Source of the DNA: Pyronema omphalodes
Taxonomy: Eukaryota; Ascomycota; Pezizomycetes; Pezizales; Pyronemataceae
Reading direction: 5' to 3'
Length of the DNA stretch: 64,000 nt
Assembly: GCA_024516155.1 (NCBI GenBank)
Contig: JAJJXM010000019.1
Span: forward strand, 558,001 to 622,000
Positions 34,291 to 46,224 of this stretch are shown here, one piece after another; the stretch's first letter is position 1; every line of letters starts with the position of its first letter. Position numbers and translations under genes: made by a program. The notes under the pieces are model-generated. The model saw only the letters and a program-made list of their open reading frames with translations, was not told where the DNA came from and ran no database searches.

Positions 34291-34442
34291 TTAAACACCT
34301 TTTTTTTGTACCACAGGGTTACAAGGATGCAAGTGTTGGAATTTGGTCTATAAAGCTTACATATTGCAAAAGAGTTTTGTGGATAATGAGACATTCGAGT
34401 GCGTATCAAAGGGATGGTATTTTTCTTCATCCCGGGGAGATT

Positions 34443-34467
34443 CCCCCCCCCCCCCCCCCCCCCCCCC
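34443..34467. repeat. Poly-C run, 25 bases
   Basis: An intergenic homopolymer. True length may differ in the molecule. Confidence 0.8.
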
Positions 34468-34858
34468 TCAAATTTCTTCAATTTATTCCGCTTTTTTATT
34501 CATTCAGACTAGACGGGCCATAGATAATTTTTCATGTAAAACATCAATATCAACATCACAAGTAAAAAGTTTCCAAACCGCGCGTGCCTCACTACTTTCA
34601 AGTTCCAAGTACGCCAAACAATGCAAAAAAAAAAATAAGAACAAGAAGAATAAGAAGAGGAAGACGTAGTAGTGATACTTCAGTAGAAAATCAACCAAGG
34701 GCAAACCCAAGTACAAGGAAATCACACGGATCAAAATAATTTGCATGTATGTATGTAGCGCATCAGTACCAATAGTCACAACGTCATTGATTTTAAAACG
34801 ATTTGCTGTAATGCAAATAGAGAAGCCCATAGGAGAAAAAAGAAAATAAAAGTAGCAT

Positions 34859-35686
34859 TTACACATAACCTAGAGTACGCTTTCAGTATTAATTTAAGTT
34901 TCTTTTTTTACGAGTTGGATGGGGTGGGTTTTCTCAAGAAAGAGAAAGAGAGAGAAAAAAAGAAGGGGAATCTCACCTTTTCTTGCTCCCTGGAAAAAGA
35001 ATCGAACCACAAATACTTGCAGACATGACATGGTAACCATCATTAAAGATTCGATAACTGAAAAATTGAAGATTCTGGACTCGGTGGAGCGAACAGTGCT
35101 GAAGTTGCGGTTCTCACGGGTACGGAAGTACTTCTGGTTACGAGAGATGGTGGAGAGCTGGCCGGAAAGCTTGAAGAGAGACTCCTCAAGAGAAGAGAGA
35201 TGCTCGGGAGAGGTTCCCTGCTTGGAGGGGAGCTCCGCACGTGCCTCGTTCTCAATAGCAATCTCGAAATCAACCATCTTCTCGGCAAAGGTTGACATGT
35301 CGTTGCTGAAACAGAAGGCGTATTCACCAATGTCGTTGGCGGTGAAAACAAAGTCTCCTTGACGCTCTTTGGTACCGTCGAGAATAATCTTTTGGTTGGG
35401 ACCGGTCACTTGGTAGTCGACATCGAAGGAACCTCCGGATTGGACCTAGATGGAAGCACCACCGTTAGTAAACTATCCTCAAACCAACTTCAACAACCAT
35501 GCATAGGAATTCACATACAGCAAAGTAAAAGGCAACCTTTGCCTGTGTCTTCTCATTGTTGATATAGAAACACTGCTTCTCGTTGGCGTGCAACTTGTAG
35601 GTGAGAGCGGTAGCGTTGGATCCGGGAACGAGCAAGCACAGTGTGGCCAGGAGAGCTGCTCCCAGCATTAATATTAATCTCATCAT
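34859..35686 (-). CDS. p24 family cargo receptor (EMP24/GP25L, Erp-like)
   Basis: Exons 35686-35537, 35445-34977 and 34869-34859 give 209 residues, the standard p24 size. A signal peptide (LILMLGAALLATLCLLVPGSNA) is followed by a GOLD domain with the paired cysteines (EKQCFYINN and EYAFCFSND) and QVTGPNQKIILDG. A coiled coil near 130-170 leads to a membrane span (VIESLMMVTMSCLQVFVV) and the cytosolic tail RFFFQGARKGYV, whose Phe-Phe motif binds COPII. The family cycles between ER and Golgi as cargo adaptors. The last intron (107 nt) leaves an 11-nt terminal exon encoding only the tail end GYV. The first intron has a perfect TACTAAC. The exact subfamily is not resolved. Confidence 0.9.
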
Positions 35687-36722
35687 CTCCGTCGACGGTG
35701 AATAAATCTAGTTGTGTGTCGTGTCGTAAAAGAAAAAAAAGTCGTGAAATAGGAGACACCTTGCTGCTCGTCCGTCGGTCGGTGGTCTCTGGCGTGTCGT
35801 GTCGAGGTTACACGGTTGCTTGCAATTGACAGCTTGCCGGACTGACAGTTGTGGTTACCCTGCGTATAGCTCAGACCATCGCGAATTTCTGCTCACGACC
35901 AATCTGTCGCCTGCGCATCCAAGATTCATTCCCTCCACCCCCAGCCAATGCCCCCGCTAATCCACCCCCAGTGAAGTTAGAGGAACCACCGTCTTTCTCA
36001 GCCCTTTTCGCGAACCCTGTCGGTGGTCGTCCTGGCCAAGCGTCATCTCCGTCCGAGCTTCCTAACCTCTTGGGTATTGCATTGCGAATGAGAATCAAAT
36101 ATCGAACCTTCGAACGTCCCCAGAACACATAGAAAGTGTAAACGAAAAAAGTGTCTCCAACCTCCAAACGACAAAAGTGCCGTCAGCCGCGAGAGGCTAT
36201 TCACACGCCTCCCACAAAGTTTCACAAAGTTCCAAAAAGTCACGTAACTTCCCGCATGTGCCGCGACCATATGACCGCCCCTCCTTAACCGTCTCCATTG
36301 TGTTCTACCGTCCAGTGCCCACCGACGAGGACCTGAACTTCTACTCCTGCGTTGAAATCCCTCTTGCCAAATGTTGCCAGGCCTGGGTAATGGACGTCTA
36401 CCCCAAGAGCTCACTGACGACCCCATCGAACGGTCGCCAGAAGCTGGGGAATCCCCGCGAGCGAGACCAAGAGCAGTGAGTTGCTCCATCTCTTGTTTGT
36501 CGCTTCCGTTGGACACTAACTTGGCTAGAACCCACTCTTAGGAAACCGCTCCTCTAAATCCTCACCAATATCAGAAATAGCTATACCCTCTTCCTTTGAA
36601 TCTTACGCGTCGGTACACCGTCACGACTGTGCTCAAGAGTTTTCGCAAGTTGATCGTTTATTTCTAGGCCCGAGGGAAGTGAGGAAATTCCTATACCATA
36701 CATCGAAACCGTTCGACCTAAA
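35687..36722. promoter_or_regulatory. Divergent promoter region, p24 / ULP2-like
   Basis: One kilobase between divergent genes. Overlapping frames at 35851-36132 and 36177-36479 (plus) and 36043-36516 (minus) are in GC-richer sequence. One could be an upstream exon or uORF of the ULP2-like transcript, but none shows a known domain. Confidence 0.4.
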
Positions 36723-39700
36723 ATGCAGCCTCGCGCCGCCGCCGCTACTGTCCCACCGCGTCGGGCAAAGCTGGTATCTTCAACCCTTACATACCTGCGA
36801 CGGCAACAGCTTACCGGTATTATAGAACGGCTTTGTAAGTCCGAGAACGTATGGCAAACCGGGTACGGCAAATACAGGCCTCAAGCGAAAGCAATCAGAT
36901 ACCTCAGCTTTTGAAGAGGCTAAAGCAGAAGAACGTCGACGAAAATCCTCAAAGAACGCCTTAAACATTGACGACGGCGATGAAGACGAGCTAAATCAAA
37001 TCCGTCCAACAAACGTCGTAAGTGGTCCAGGCGCTGGCTCTATAAGGGAAGCCCAGAGAAAGGCGGCAGAGAGGACTGCACTACCGCAAAACGAAGTGGA
37101 TCTATCAGATGACGAGCTATCTACGCAACCGCGGGAGCTATCGCCGGCTTTCTCGGTTTCGATTACCAGGCCACAGTCAGATTTATCAGTTGTAGTACCA
37201 AAAAAAACAGAAGCGCAGAAACCATGTTCATCGGCGAGGCTGGAGAGTTTGAGTTCTGAACTTGGAAAACACGCTCTAGGAAAGCGAAGAGAACCACTGA
37301 AAAATCCAATAACACTACCGCAAATGGTTTGCAAAAATAAAGGGAGTGGGCGACCAATCATATCTCATACAAAATCATGGGAATTGCTTTGCTACCAGGA
37401 AGGAACAAAACAAATGGATACAGAGACAAGCGGCCCTTTGGCCCTCGAATGCACAGTAGAGAACAGCAAAGAACTTACTTTTTGGGAGCGGCGGCAAGGA
37501 AGACGATTGGTGCTTTTCACCTTTGCAAAGGTTTTAGAAGTCTGGGTAAGTCAATAGTCAGCCATGCTGTCTAAGTCACGGACATCAACTGACGAAATAA
37601 TAGTGCTGTCCTGACAATAAATGGTTTGGGTTCAAATTGCGCAGTACACACAGCCCGTGTGCATTCTTAACTTTGAAGTTCCAGAAACATGTCGATGAAG
37701 TACTGGAGAAAATCTCCGAAGTGCAAGATGTCAAGTCCGTAAATTGGTGAGTACTCTGAACTGATTTTATTTCAAAAAAAGAAATTAACAAAATCGTTAG
37801 CGCTGCAATGCAGAACTTTGTACTGAATGCTCAAGCATGGGGAGAGCGGAAGAAAATGGATACTCTTGTTCATGACCCGCTACATACACAGGTTGAAAAA
37901 GCTCTAGATGCCTACAGCAATGAAGAATTAGCGCAGAAGTTACAGGAACTGGAAAGTCTGCGAAGATCTCGCCGTACCAAGCAAGAAACAGGGTCAGCGG
38001 AAGATTTGGAAGTTGTAGAACCGGAACAACCAGCAGTGCCTGTCACGCGACAGACAAGAACTACCAGAACTACATCGAAGACTGGGGGTCCAACTTATGG
38101 GAGGACAAGTCGGCGAACAAGCATTTATTCTGATCTGAGGTATTGCCGACAATAATTCGAAATATTTGAATGATTGTTGAAAATTTAACTGACTGTAATG
38201 ATTATTTTACTTAGTCTTGACGAAACACCAAATTTAAAAACACAACCCGCTCTAAAAATGCCTCCACCATGGAAGCAGCCTTTATCATATCCCTTCGAAG
38301 GCAAGGGTCGGACATGCGTTGAACACTATGATCTTCAAAGACTTGGACCGACTGAATTTTTAAATGACAACATAATAAACTTTTACCTGAGGTTCGTCGA
38401 TGTCGTCTAATTTTTTGCTTCTTTGCTGACTCATCTCAGCTACATCGAACAAAATCTTAAGGAAAAGAACCCGGCACTACATCAAGAAACTCACTTCTTC
38501 AATACCTTTTTCTTCGAACGCCTGAGTACTCCGTCTCGATGGGGAATGAGAGGCGATAAACAAAAAAATATGGATACTGTACTTCGATGGACTGCAAAGG
38601 TTGATTTATTTGAAAAGAACTACATTATTATTCCAATTAATGAGAGGTGCATATTCCATACTCAAAACAATAATGTCACAAAACTCAGTACTAACCGATA
38701 CAACAGCTCCCACTGGTACCTTGCAATAATTTGCAATCTCCAGCATTTAAAAAGGAAATTTCCCAATCCGGAAGCCGCCACAGATTCCGACTCCGGTACT
38801 ACTGCCGCCGATCCAGAAAATGCTGAGGCTACGACTGTAGACTCCCCTGGTTCCACCGAGCAACAAACCTCGGTTGAAGATGTTGATAAAATGGACATTG
38901 AGAAAGACCCAGAGGTTGCCGAAACACAAGAATCCTTCGACAGAATGTCGGTCTCAGAGAATGACGAAGGCGAATGGCCTATCTCTGAAGAAACCCCAGC
39001 CATAGATTCCAACCTAGCTGAGAAAAACAAAGGCGTGAAACGCAATCGAATGAGCTTAGTGGATTTGGACCTTGAGGAACTTAATTCCAAAATCTCATCA
39101 CGGGAAAGTTCACCAAAGCCTAAAAAATTAAAAAAGGCACCTGGACGTAACCATGCCCAATCTCCCACCGAGTAAGCCCCTCTCAGTCTAGACATACCAC
39201 AGTTCTGACATCATACAGCCCCGCAATCATAATCCTCGACTCCATGGGTATTAAACGTGACCGAACTGTGGCCAAGCTCAAAGACTGGTTAATACATGAA
39301 GCCCAAGTGAAACGGAGTCTAGAAATTCCCAAATCCTCCCTCAAAGGCACTCATCCTAAGGCACCCGTTCAAGATAACTACCACGACTGCGGTCTATTCA
39401 TCCTTCACTACATCGAGATCTTTTTGGAGAACCACGAGCAGCTTATCAAATCCTTCCTTGCTAGAGATAACACATTGGATCAATCTATATGGCGAGCCGA
39501 AGAAATTAGGAATATGAGAGTCAAGATGTTTAACCTAATTTGTGGGCTTCAAAAAGAATATGATACGCTCTACCCGGTTACCAAGAAGAATAAGAAGGGG
39601 TCATCAAAATCTCCGCCGAATGAGGATGAGTCTAGGGAAAGATCCGATTCGCCGGAGATTACGATTACTACTCCGGCTGCTAGGAGGGCAACCAAAAAGC

Positions 39701-41269
39701 TACTACCCGAGGAATCGACCAAAAATGAGGACGATGGGGAGAACGAACAGAAAGATTCACCTGCAGAGCAGATCATGCAAGAAGCCGCTGCAGTCAAGGG
39801 ATCCGATTTAGCCGACGATGAAGCAGATGATGAAGCCGATGAAAGCGATGGTACCAACGGCATCAACGAAATCACCGATGCAGAAAGAACAGCTACAGAA
39901 AATCTGAAAGCTCCGAGTCAAAGCCCTAAAACCAATAAGTCCCGTCGTGGGTTTAGGATATCTGATGTGCCCATAGTAAACTGCTCCATAAATTCCTAGC
40001 AAGCGATTGCAAGCTAACCAATTGTAGACATCATCTGATCCATCCAGAGAATCCCTGCATTCTACATTCTTTACACGCCAACAATCCGACCAGACCGCCC
40101 CCGCAGCAACTTCCCGTGATGCAATGGAAATTAGCATGGGCTCTGCCTCATCCGATCCAATTCATCCATCTGTTCCCGCCTCTCACCTGCTCCACGAGGA
40201 CTCGGATTCCGATATGGTAGACGTCATCCACGTCCGTTCCTCTCTCTTTACCTCCACCTCCAACCCTGTCAATAACACCACCAATTCACCAATGGAAGAC
40301 CGCAAAATGGAAGCAAATGCCGAGGACGACGGTGAGATGTTGAGCACCACCCGCTCTCGAAAAGGAACCCCCTTACCTGTGCATATAGGGCCGGCACGGG
40401 ATGCCATTGATTCAGTACCTTTGAAACTTGAATCGCGAGGAATGGCATGGACATCAAGGGTAACGTCGCTCTCGAGAAACGTCGCAAGTGAGGACAAATC
40501 GTCCTCAAAAGCGGGACCTGAGGGGGGTGAGGAGAGTGGTAGTAATAATGGGAGTGGCGCGGAGGAAGGGAATGAGGTGGAGCAAGACGAGGATTTACAG
40601 ATCATTAAAGTCAAAAGGGCTCCTACTCATTTTGATAGACTCGCCGCAATGCCTACAGTCTCTCCAGGCCGTTCGAGTTTTGCCGCCCATATAATCTCTT
40701 CAGACCCTTCAGAACCTGAGCAAAATTTACCGGAGCTTCAAGTCCCCGATAGTCAACCGGAATATTACATCCCGCCTTTATCGTCTTCAGTGACAGAAGG
40801 TGAAAGCGAGATTAAGGGTGATGGAACTGCTCAGAGACCTGAGGTTATTGAGGATTCTCAGCCGAATCCCGTTCCTCAGGCCTCAAGCTCCCAGGATGTT
40901 GACCACGACAACCAGGATACCGCAAAACACCGTGACAGGTACTCAAATGCATTTATGGAGAGTTCTCAAGAACTATAGGAACGTTCTAGGAGAGCCAGGG
41001 CTCCAGATCTAGCTTCTATTGGTCCTGGATCTAGTTCTACTGGATCTAGTTCTACTGGATCTAGACTTATTGGTGATGATTCTTCTGTACCTGATAGGGT
41101 TGTGCGAAGGGGACAGTATTCGAGCCCTGGTTCGGATTTGTTTGATATGTTGTCTTCTGATTCTTCTCTGGAGGAAGATGAAAGCACTGGGGTTGATGAG
41201 GATGATTTTCTTGGGGAGCTATTGGTGTTTTTGGACCGTCATCGGGCCATAGGGGGGGCTGAGGAGTAG
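36723..41269 (+). CDS. ULP2: ULP2/SMT4-type SUMO protease (peptidase C48)
   Basis: Ten exons: 36723-36834, 36878-37545, 37604-37746, 37801-38139, 38215-38391, 38440-38646, 38707-39171, 39219-39975, 40028-40938 and 40990-41269, giving 1352 residues. The catalytic site is complete: His551 (SSHWYLAIICNL), Asp711 (IIILDSMG), Gln755 and Cys761 (PVQDNYHDCGLFILHY). The approach motif LGPTEFLNDNIINFYL is also present. An acidic insert of about 140 residues separates the His and Asp strands, as usual for Ulp2. Ulp2 enzymes dismantle poly-SUMO chains in the nucleus. The long tail carries SIM-like patches (VDVIHV after DSDSDM; LQIIKV after acidic residues). The first exon and its 43-nt intron are the least certain; the last intron is discussed in the findings. 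Confidence 0.85.
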
Positions 41270-44200
41270 CCTGCAGCCTTTACTTACAATAACGGGAAGT
41301 GGTGGCATAGGCCTACTGAGTGGTTCAGTTGTTGGGACGTCGGCAGTAGCAGCGGTGGTTGTGTTCGTGGCCGTGCTTGTGGTTATGGTGGTGAATAGAC
41401 TTGGGGAGGGAACCGGCGGAAACATCTTTTTTAGTTTCGGTTTTTTTTTCTTTCTTTTCTTCTCGGTTTTATTTGCACTTTTAGGCTTCCCTTTTTTCTT
41501 TGATTACTTTCTGGTGAAAGGCATATATATGGATGGAGTTTTTGTGTGGGTTTTGTTTTCTTGCAGTTTTCGTTTTTCTTTTTTTACTTGGAGGTTATCA
41601 TCTGTCTTTTTGTTGATCATGCCGTAGTATTTAGCTTGTTTCTTTTTGCATTTTTCTCCTTCGTCTTTTGTTTTTTTCTTCGGGTTTTCTTAATTCCGGT
41701 TCAAGCTGGTTGCTGGCGTTTAAATGTGATGTTTTTTTTTTTTTTTTTTTTTTTTTTTTCCTTTTCCCGGATGTAAAATACTTACTGTGTTGAATGCTCA
41801 CCTTTTCTGTGGAAGTTTCGTGAACAGGGAGGGAGAAATGTCGAGGAGGAAAGACGGTGAGGAATGAAGTAGGGTAATGAAAATATACTATGTAATACGC
41901 GAATACTTCGAAGCCTACAGTCATCTAAATTCTCGATGCCCAAAGCATAAAGTGGACTTGGGCCTCCTTGTCCGCCATCATTCCTTTCTAAAATTCGGAA
42001 TGTAGCGTTAGGACATATCACAAGGTTGATGAGATTACGTCCGGCAAGCGGCAATTTGTGAGATCTTCTATTCCCATCAGCATCTATTTTCTAATTTTCA
42101 TCTTCAGAATATCAGAAGCTCTGTATTCCTTGCTCATCAATAGATTATTCTTCGACTTGATTTTGTCTACACTTCTTACCTATGACGAAGCTCTATATGT
42201 TGTCGCTTAACGCACCATAATCACGAGACAGCTATCTCGACTAGCAACCGGCAGCTATCTATGGTAACCATGCCCCTATCGCCACCGACGCCACCACTGA
42301 AATACTTGCGAGAGAGACAACCGAACGTACTGCGCCGCAGTGGTTACGTACACACATGCTATTCGCCACCTGGGATTTTATTTATTGAGGCATCAGCCAC
42401 CGACGAGCCACCAACGAGCCACCGAAGACTGAGCGAGCAACAACAGCTTCGGCAGCAACGACAGCAACAGCAACCACGACAAAAATGGCATGCAAAAAAT
42501 GAAGCCTCTCTATATGGCAATGACGGACCTGATTTCATGAAAGACAGATAAGGGATAATGCATATGAGGGATTTGATCGTGCTGTTACGGACTTAAGCTT
42601 CAGTGCTAGTCAGGAACGGGTCAGAGACTTGAAAAGATATGAGGGGAGATGGCGAGACGTGGATAATAAGCGATTGACAGCACGTGTAGATCCGCGATTT
42701 TTGCAGAATGATGACCGACGGATGTCTGAGATCTTCCGAGTCTGTCACGGGTTGGAATATCTATTGAGATATGAGACGTTTGATATTCGATCTGAGCCAT
42801 TTGCAATGTATATTAATGGCGATCATAGGATTTGAAGAATAATATGTAACGGATGGCCTTTCCGAACTTCTCAACTTGCCTAGCTATTTATGGACGGCTT
42901 GATAGCCGAAGATTATGCTTTCGATGACCGGCAATGCGGTATACAGATTTGATATGGAGAAGGAGCCTGAAACCCATCGGTCATGCAGAAGGTTCCAGGG
43001 CATCACCAATTAAATCACCTGTCACTATTGAAAGGACACAAGCTTTTACAACCCCCACTACTTCGCGGCTTTCGCTTCCCTTATTTATCTCAATTGATTA
43101 TCCTTACTAACTCAGAATAGACTCTTTCCAAACAGTCCGCATCCGGATTTGCCTTTTGACAACCATACACCGTATCTGGCTCCGCTTTAACGTAATCTTC
43201 GATGATGCACATATGGCTTCTATAATATCGTGGAGACACAGTGCGGATATTTCGAGGACGTCGGAACCAATAGTTATGTGCAGTGTTGTGCACCACTACA
43301 CGGATACATTTACATGTCATTCCGTCCCATTTTAAATGTAGGGCGGTTTGTGGTACACTATATTCTTTATGCATTTTTATCTGAGGGGTATGCAGGAAAT
43401 TTACATGCCAAAAACTTCCCGTATTTGACGAAATTATTTGTACTCACGGCAAGGAAAATGGTTGTGATGCAATCTCACATCTTGGCTTACCAATGGCTGG
43501 TGGAAGAGCTTTTCTCGCTTCAGAAGCATGATGATGATGGTGATGATGCGGAATCCATCAACTCTATCCGGGCGAAATGAAGCAGCCTTGATTTTTGTTC
43601 AGGACACAAAGCCGTTTACCGTCTATTTATCATATTCTCTCACTCGGGAATCCTAGTTTCTACACCGATGGAGCCGGCTTTGGAATGGGCGAGACGAAAC
43701 TCTGCCGTCACTAATGAAGGAAAAGTGGGACATTTTATGACCAATTTTTTGCAGCGGTTTAACTATCTAAATACTGGGCAGGTTTTATCTGAACGTGTCA
43801 AGCTGTTGTCAATTCCGACACCTGCTTCACCTCGTGGACTTCAGCGGCTAGTACTGTACATTATCTTGACACTTGGGTATTGCAGACAGGATTCTCTGAG
43901 ATTTAGTGAGGTCGGAACCAGATCACTGGATCATGGGCACCACGTTGGGTATTGCGGCAAAGATCATCCTGCGTGCAGGTTTCTTGACAAACCAACCGAA
44001 CGTCTTAATAATAACATTAACTGCAAGAAGCTGATTCTGGAAGCAGTTGACCAGTAGCTCCGGAAAGAAATACGTTTCTAGTTGAGACTTCTGGTCTGCT
44101 TCTACTCGATCACCAATAATCTTTCCAAGTTCTTGATCTGAACGAAGAGATCGCCTTACAGGATCCCCCCACAAAGACTACTTACCGGGGCTATCACATT

Positions 44201-45911
44201 GTCCCCCACTACTGATTCCGGGGAACACACTTCATGACTGTGCTGATGTTGAGATGACGCTAGTCGACATTTTGGTCAATTCCGAATGATTCAAAACGTC
44301 CGTCACATGATGATGCAAAATATCGTTTCAACCCCAATTGACGCGAAATTGACTAATAGAGTACCTGACGAGTACTTTTACACCGCGGTTAAAACACAGT
44401 TCCTCCGTCGCTGGAAATTCTGGAAACCACTTGGAAGGGCGGCCTTGATGAAGTTGGCTTTCCATACCAAGGTAGTGATGGTTGGATATGAGTGCTATTC
44501 CATTCCTACTCGTGCCAAGGTGGTGCTAATGCACCACCCCCAGTCACTCGCATATGGTGCACCATATTCGTTCACTGTGGGTACTTCCACATATGAAGTG
44601 AGGCGCACACCTTGGCATGCGACGTCAGAGACGTGTTCCCCACGTTTGGTAAGCGTATCCCAGGTTTCCCAATCAGTTTCGGAGTCTGTCCGGCATGGCT
44701 AAAACAGAAATGGCATCGTTGGGCATTACATTATTCCTGTCACTGCAGTAAATCATGAAATGGAATTTCTTTCGAATTGCCATCCTACGTGTTGGGCGAT
44801 ATGACTGGGGTCGCATTGGACCAGAAGGGTATTGGTCACTTCATCTGGCCAACCACTTAGCTGTTTTGGGTAGCCCCAAGGCCGGGTAATAAAATACCCT
44901 GGAAGAAAATGATGATTGAGACCCCAGGAGGCATTCCTATTCAAGTTCAAAGTGTGAATACATCACGTGTGCCTACTTCTGCATCCATAGAAATGGTCAA
45001 GCAATGATAACTAAGTTAATACTGTTGTTTGGCAATAATAATCTAAATTTTATCCGGTAGAGCGTATTATTGACCGGAGTGTTTGAGAGGAATTCTCCAA
45101 AATGAGTGATACCTGGCATGAATCTTCTTCAACTTCTCTTCTGTTGCTAACCACTGATAAAGTGTTATTATGGGTCAACCCTGGGTCAAGAGGTATGGAC
45201 TGTTTCGCGCTATTTCACGTTGGTTTTGGATGACCACGGCCATACAATTTCCATGGTTGTCATGGTGGCGGAAATGATGATCTCATGCAGGTGTTGATCA
45301 CTTGCAAGAATTCAGGGTCCCGCGCTGCAGATCCTGACATCAAATTCCAACTCACCCCAGATATGCGACACGGGAAACTGTCCGTATCGCTTGCAGAATG
45401 CGAACTCACAGAGGAGCCTGTATTTTCCATTACTTTCTGCCCAACCGTACCATTGCAAGGCGGAGGGACCGAGGAACTTGTGGGGAGGGCGCGGTAGCTG
45501 TGGGTAGGGGTACAGTAGGCTCCCGGATCATTTGCGTTAGGGGCCAAGGAAATTGGTTAACGGCCATCAGATAACGACAGTAGATTCAGGATGCCGCCAT
45601 GGAATCCTAGAGGTCAGAAGTATGTCGGACGTCACCTGCTGAAACCAGCATTCGAGATCTTGTATAAAGTCAGTTCTCCCAGCACCACGAGATCAGCCCA
45701 TCATCACAACAATTGCGCATTCAAATACAGCAACTTCAGCTAGATACGAAATCAGCTAATAATAAAACGTCCCGACTCGGAACTCGACTTTTTACGGATT
45801 TACAATCATCGAAATCGCATAAAAACAAGACAGCATCTATCTCTTATTTTTTGATACCTCTACACCTTTCAATCAGTCAAGATTACCGTCTCCGAAAAAA
45901 TATCGTTAAAC
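41270..45911. other. Gene-poor stretch with unrecognised frames
   Basis: The ULP2 3' flank is very T-rich, with 28 T at 41732-41759. From 42.2 to 45.6 kb there are moderately long frames on both strands: 42629-42835, 43668-44057 and 44286-44702 (plus), and 43090-43374 and 43923-44174 (minus). None has a recognisable domain, signal peptide or convincing splice partner. They may be remnants of a decayed gene or small lineage-specific genes. Confidence 0.45.
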
Positions 45912-46224
45912 ATGTCCTCCGCATCAATGAATTCTCCCATGGTCAACGGAACCTCCGGTCATTACCACTCAAGATCTTACCTCAACGCCGCCTCTCAGGA
46001 GAGGGAAAGCTACCATGAAGACCCTATCCGCCACTATGCTCGGTTTGTCTTTCTCTCTCTCTTTTATTTTTGCCACAATTTATGTGTTATTCTAACAATC
46101 CTTCAGCATTCTCTACGAACACACCCGTCGCCAGTTGGATGACAGCGGAGCCAAGGACCGAAGCCGCAGCAGCACTCCCGGTTCTCGTCGGAGTCCCAAC
46201 CACCATTCCAGCTCCCGGAATGAT
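45912..46224 (+). CDS. Small uncharacterised fungal protein, 82 residues
   Basis: Exons 45912-46042 and 46107-46224 flank a 64-nt intron with a TTCTAAC branch and CTTCAG acceptor. The leader is AC/CT-rich and fits an expressed gene. The product begins MSSASMNSPMVNGTSG, has a conserved-looking core SYLNAASQERESYHEDPIRH and, across the intron, YARILYEHTRRQLDDSG. It ends in a Ser/Arg-rich tail, KDRSRSSTPGSRRSPNP. It is hydrophilic with no signal peptide or membrane span. I recognise the style of short abundant fungal proteins but no named family. Confidence 0.65.

Noticed and set aside
36043..36516. 157-codon minus-strand frame between p24 and the ULP2-like gene
   Set aside because: Arg/Gly-rich composition from GC-rich promoter DNA, no domain, and it overlaps equally poor plus-strand frames.
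43090..43580. Competing frames on both strands (94 and 116 codons)
   Set aside because: Neither is recognisable nor has convincing exon partners, so I list them as an observation only, not as genes.
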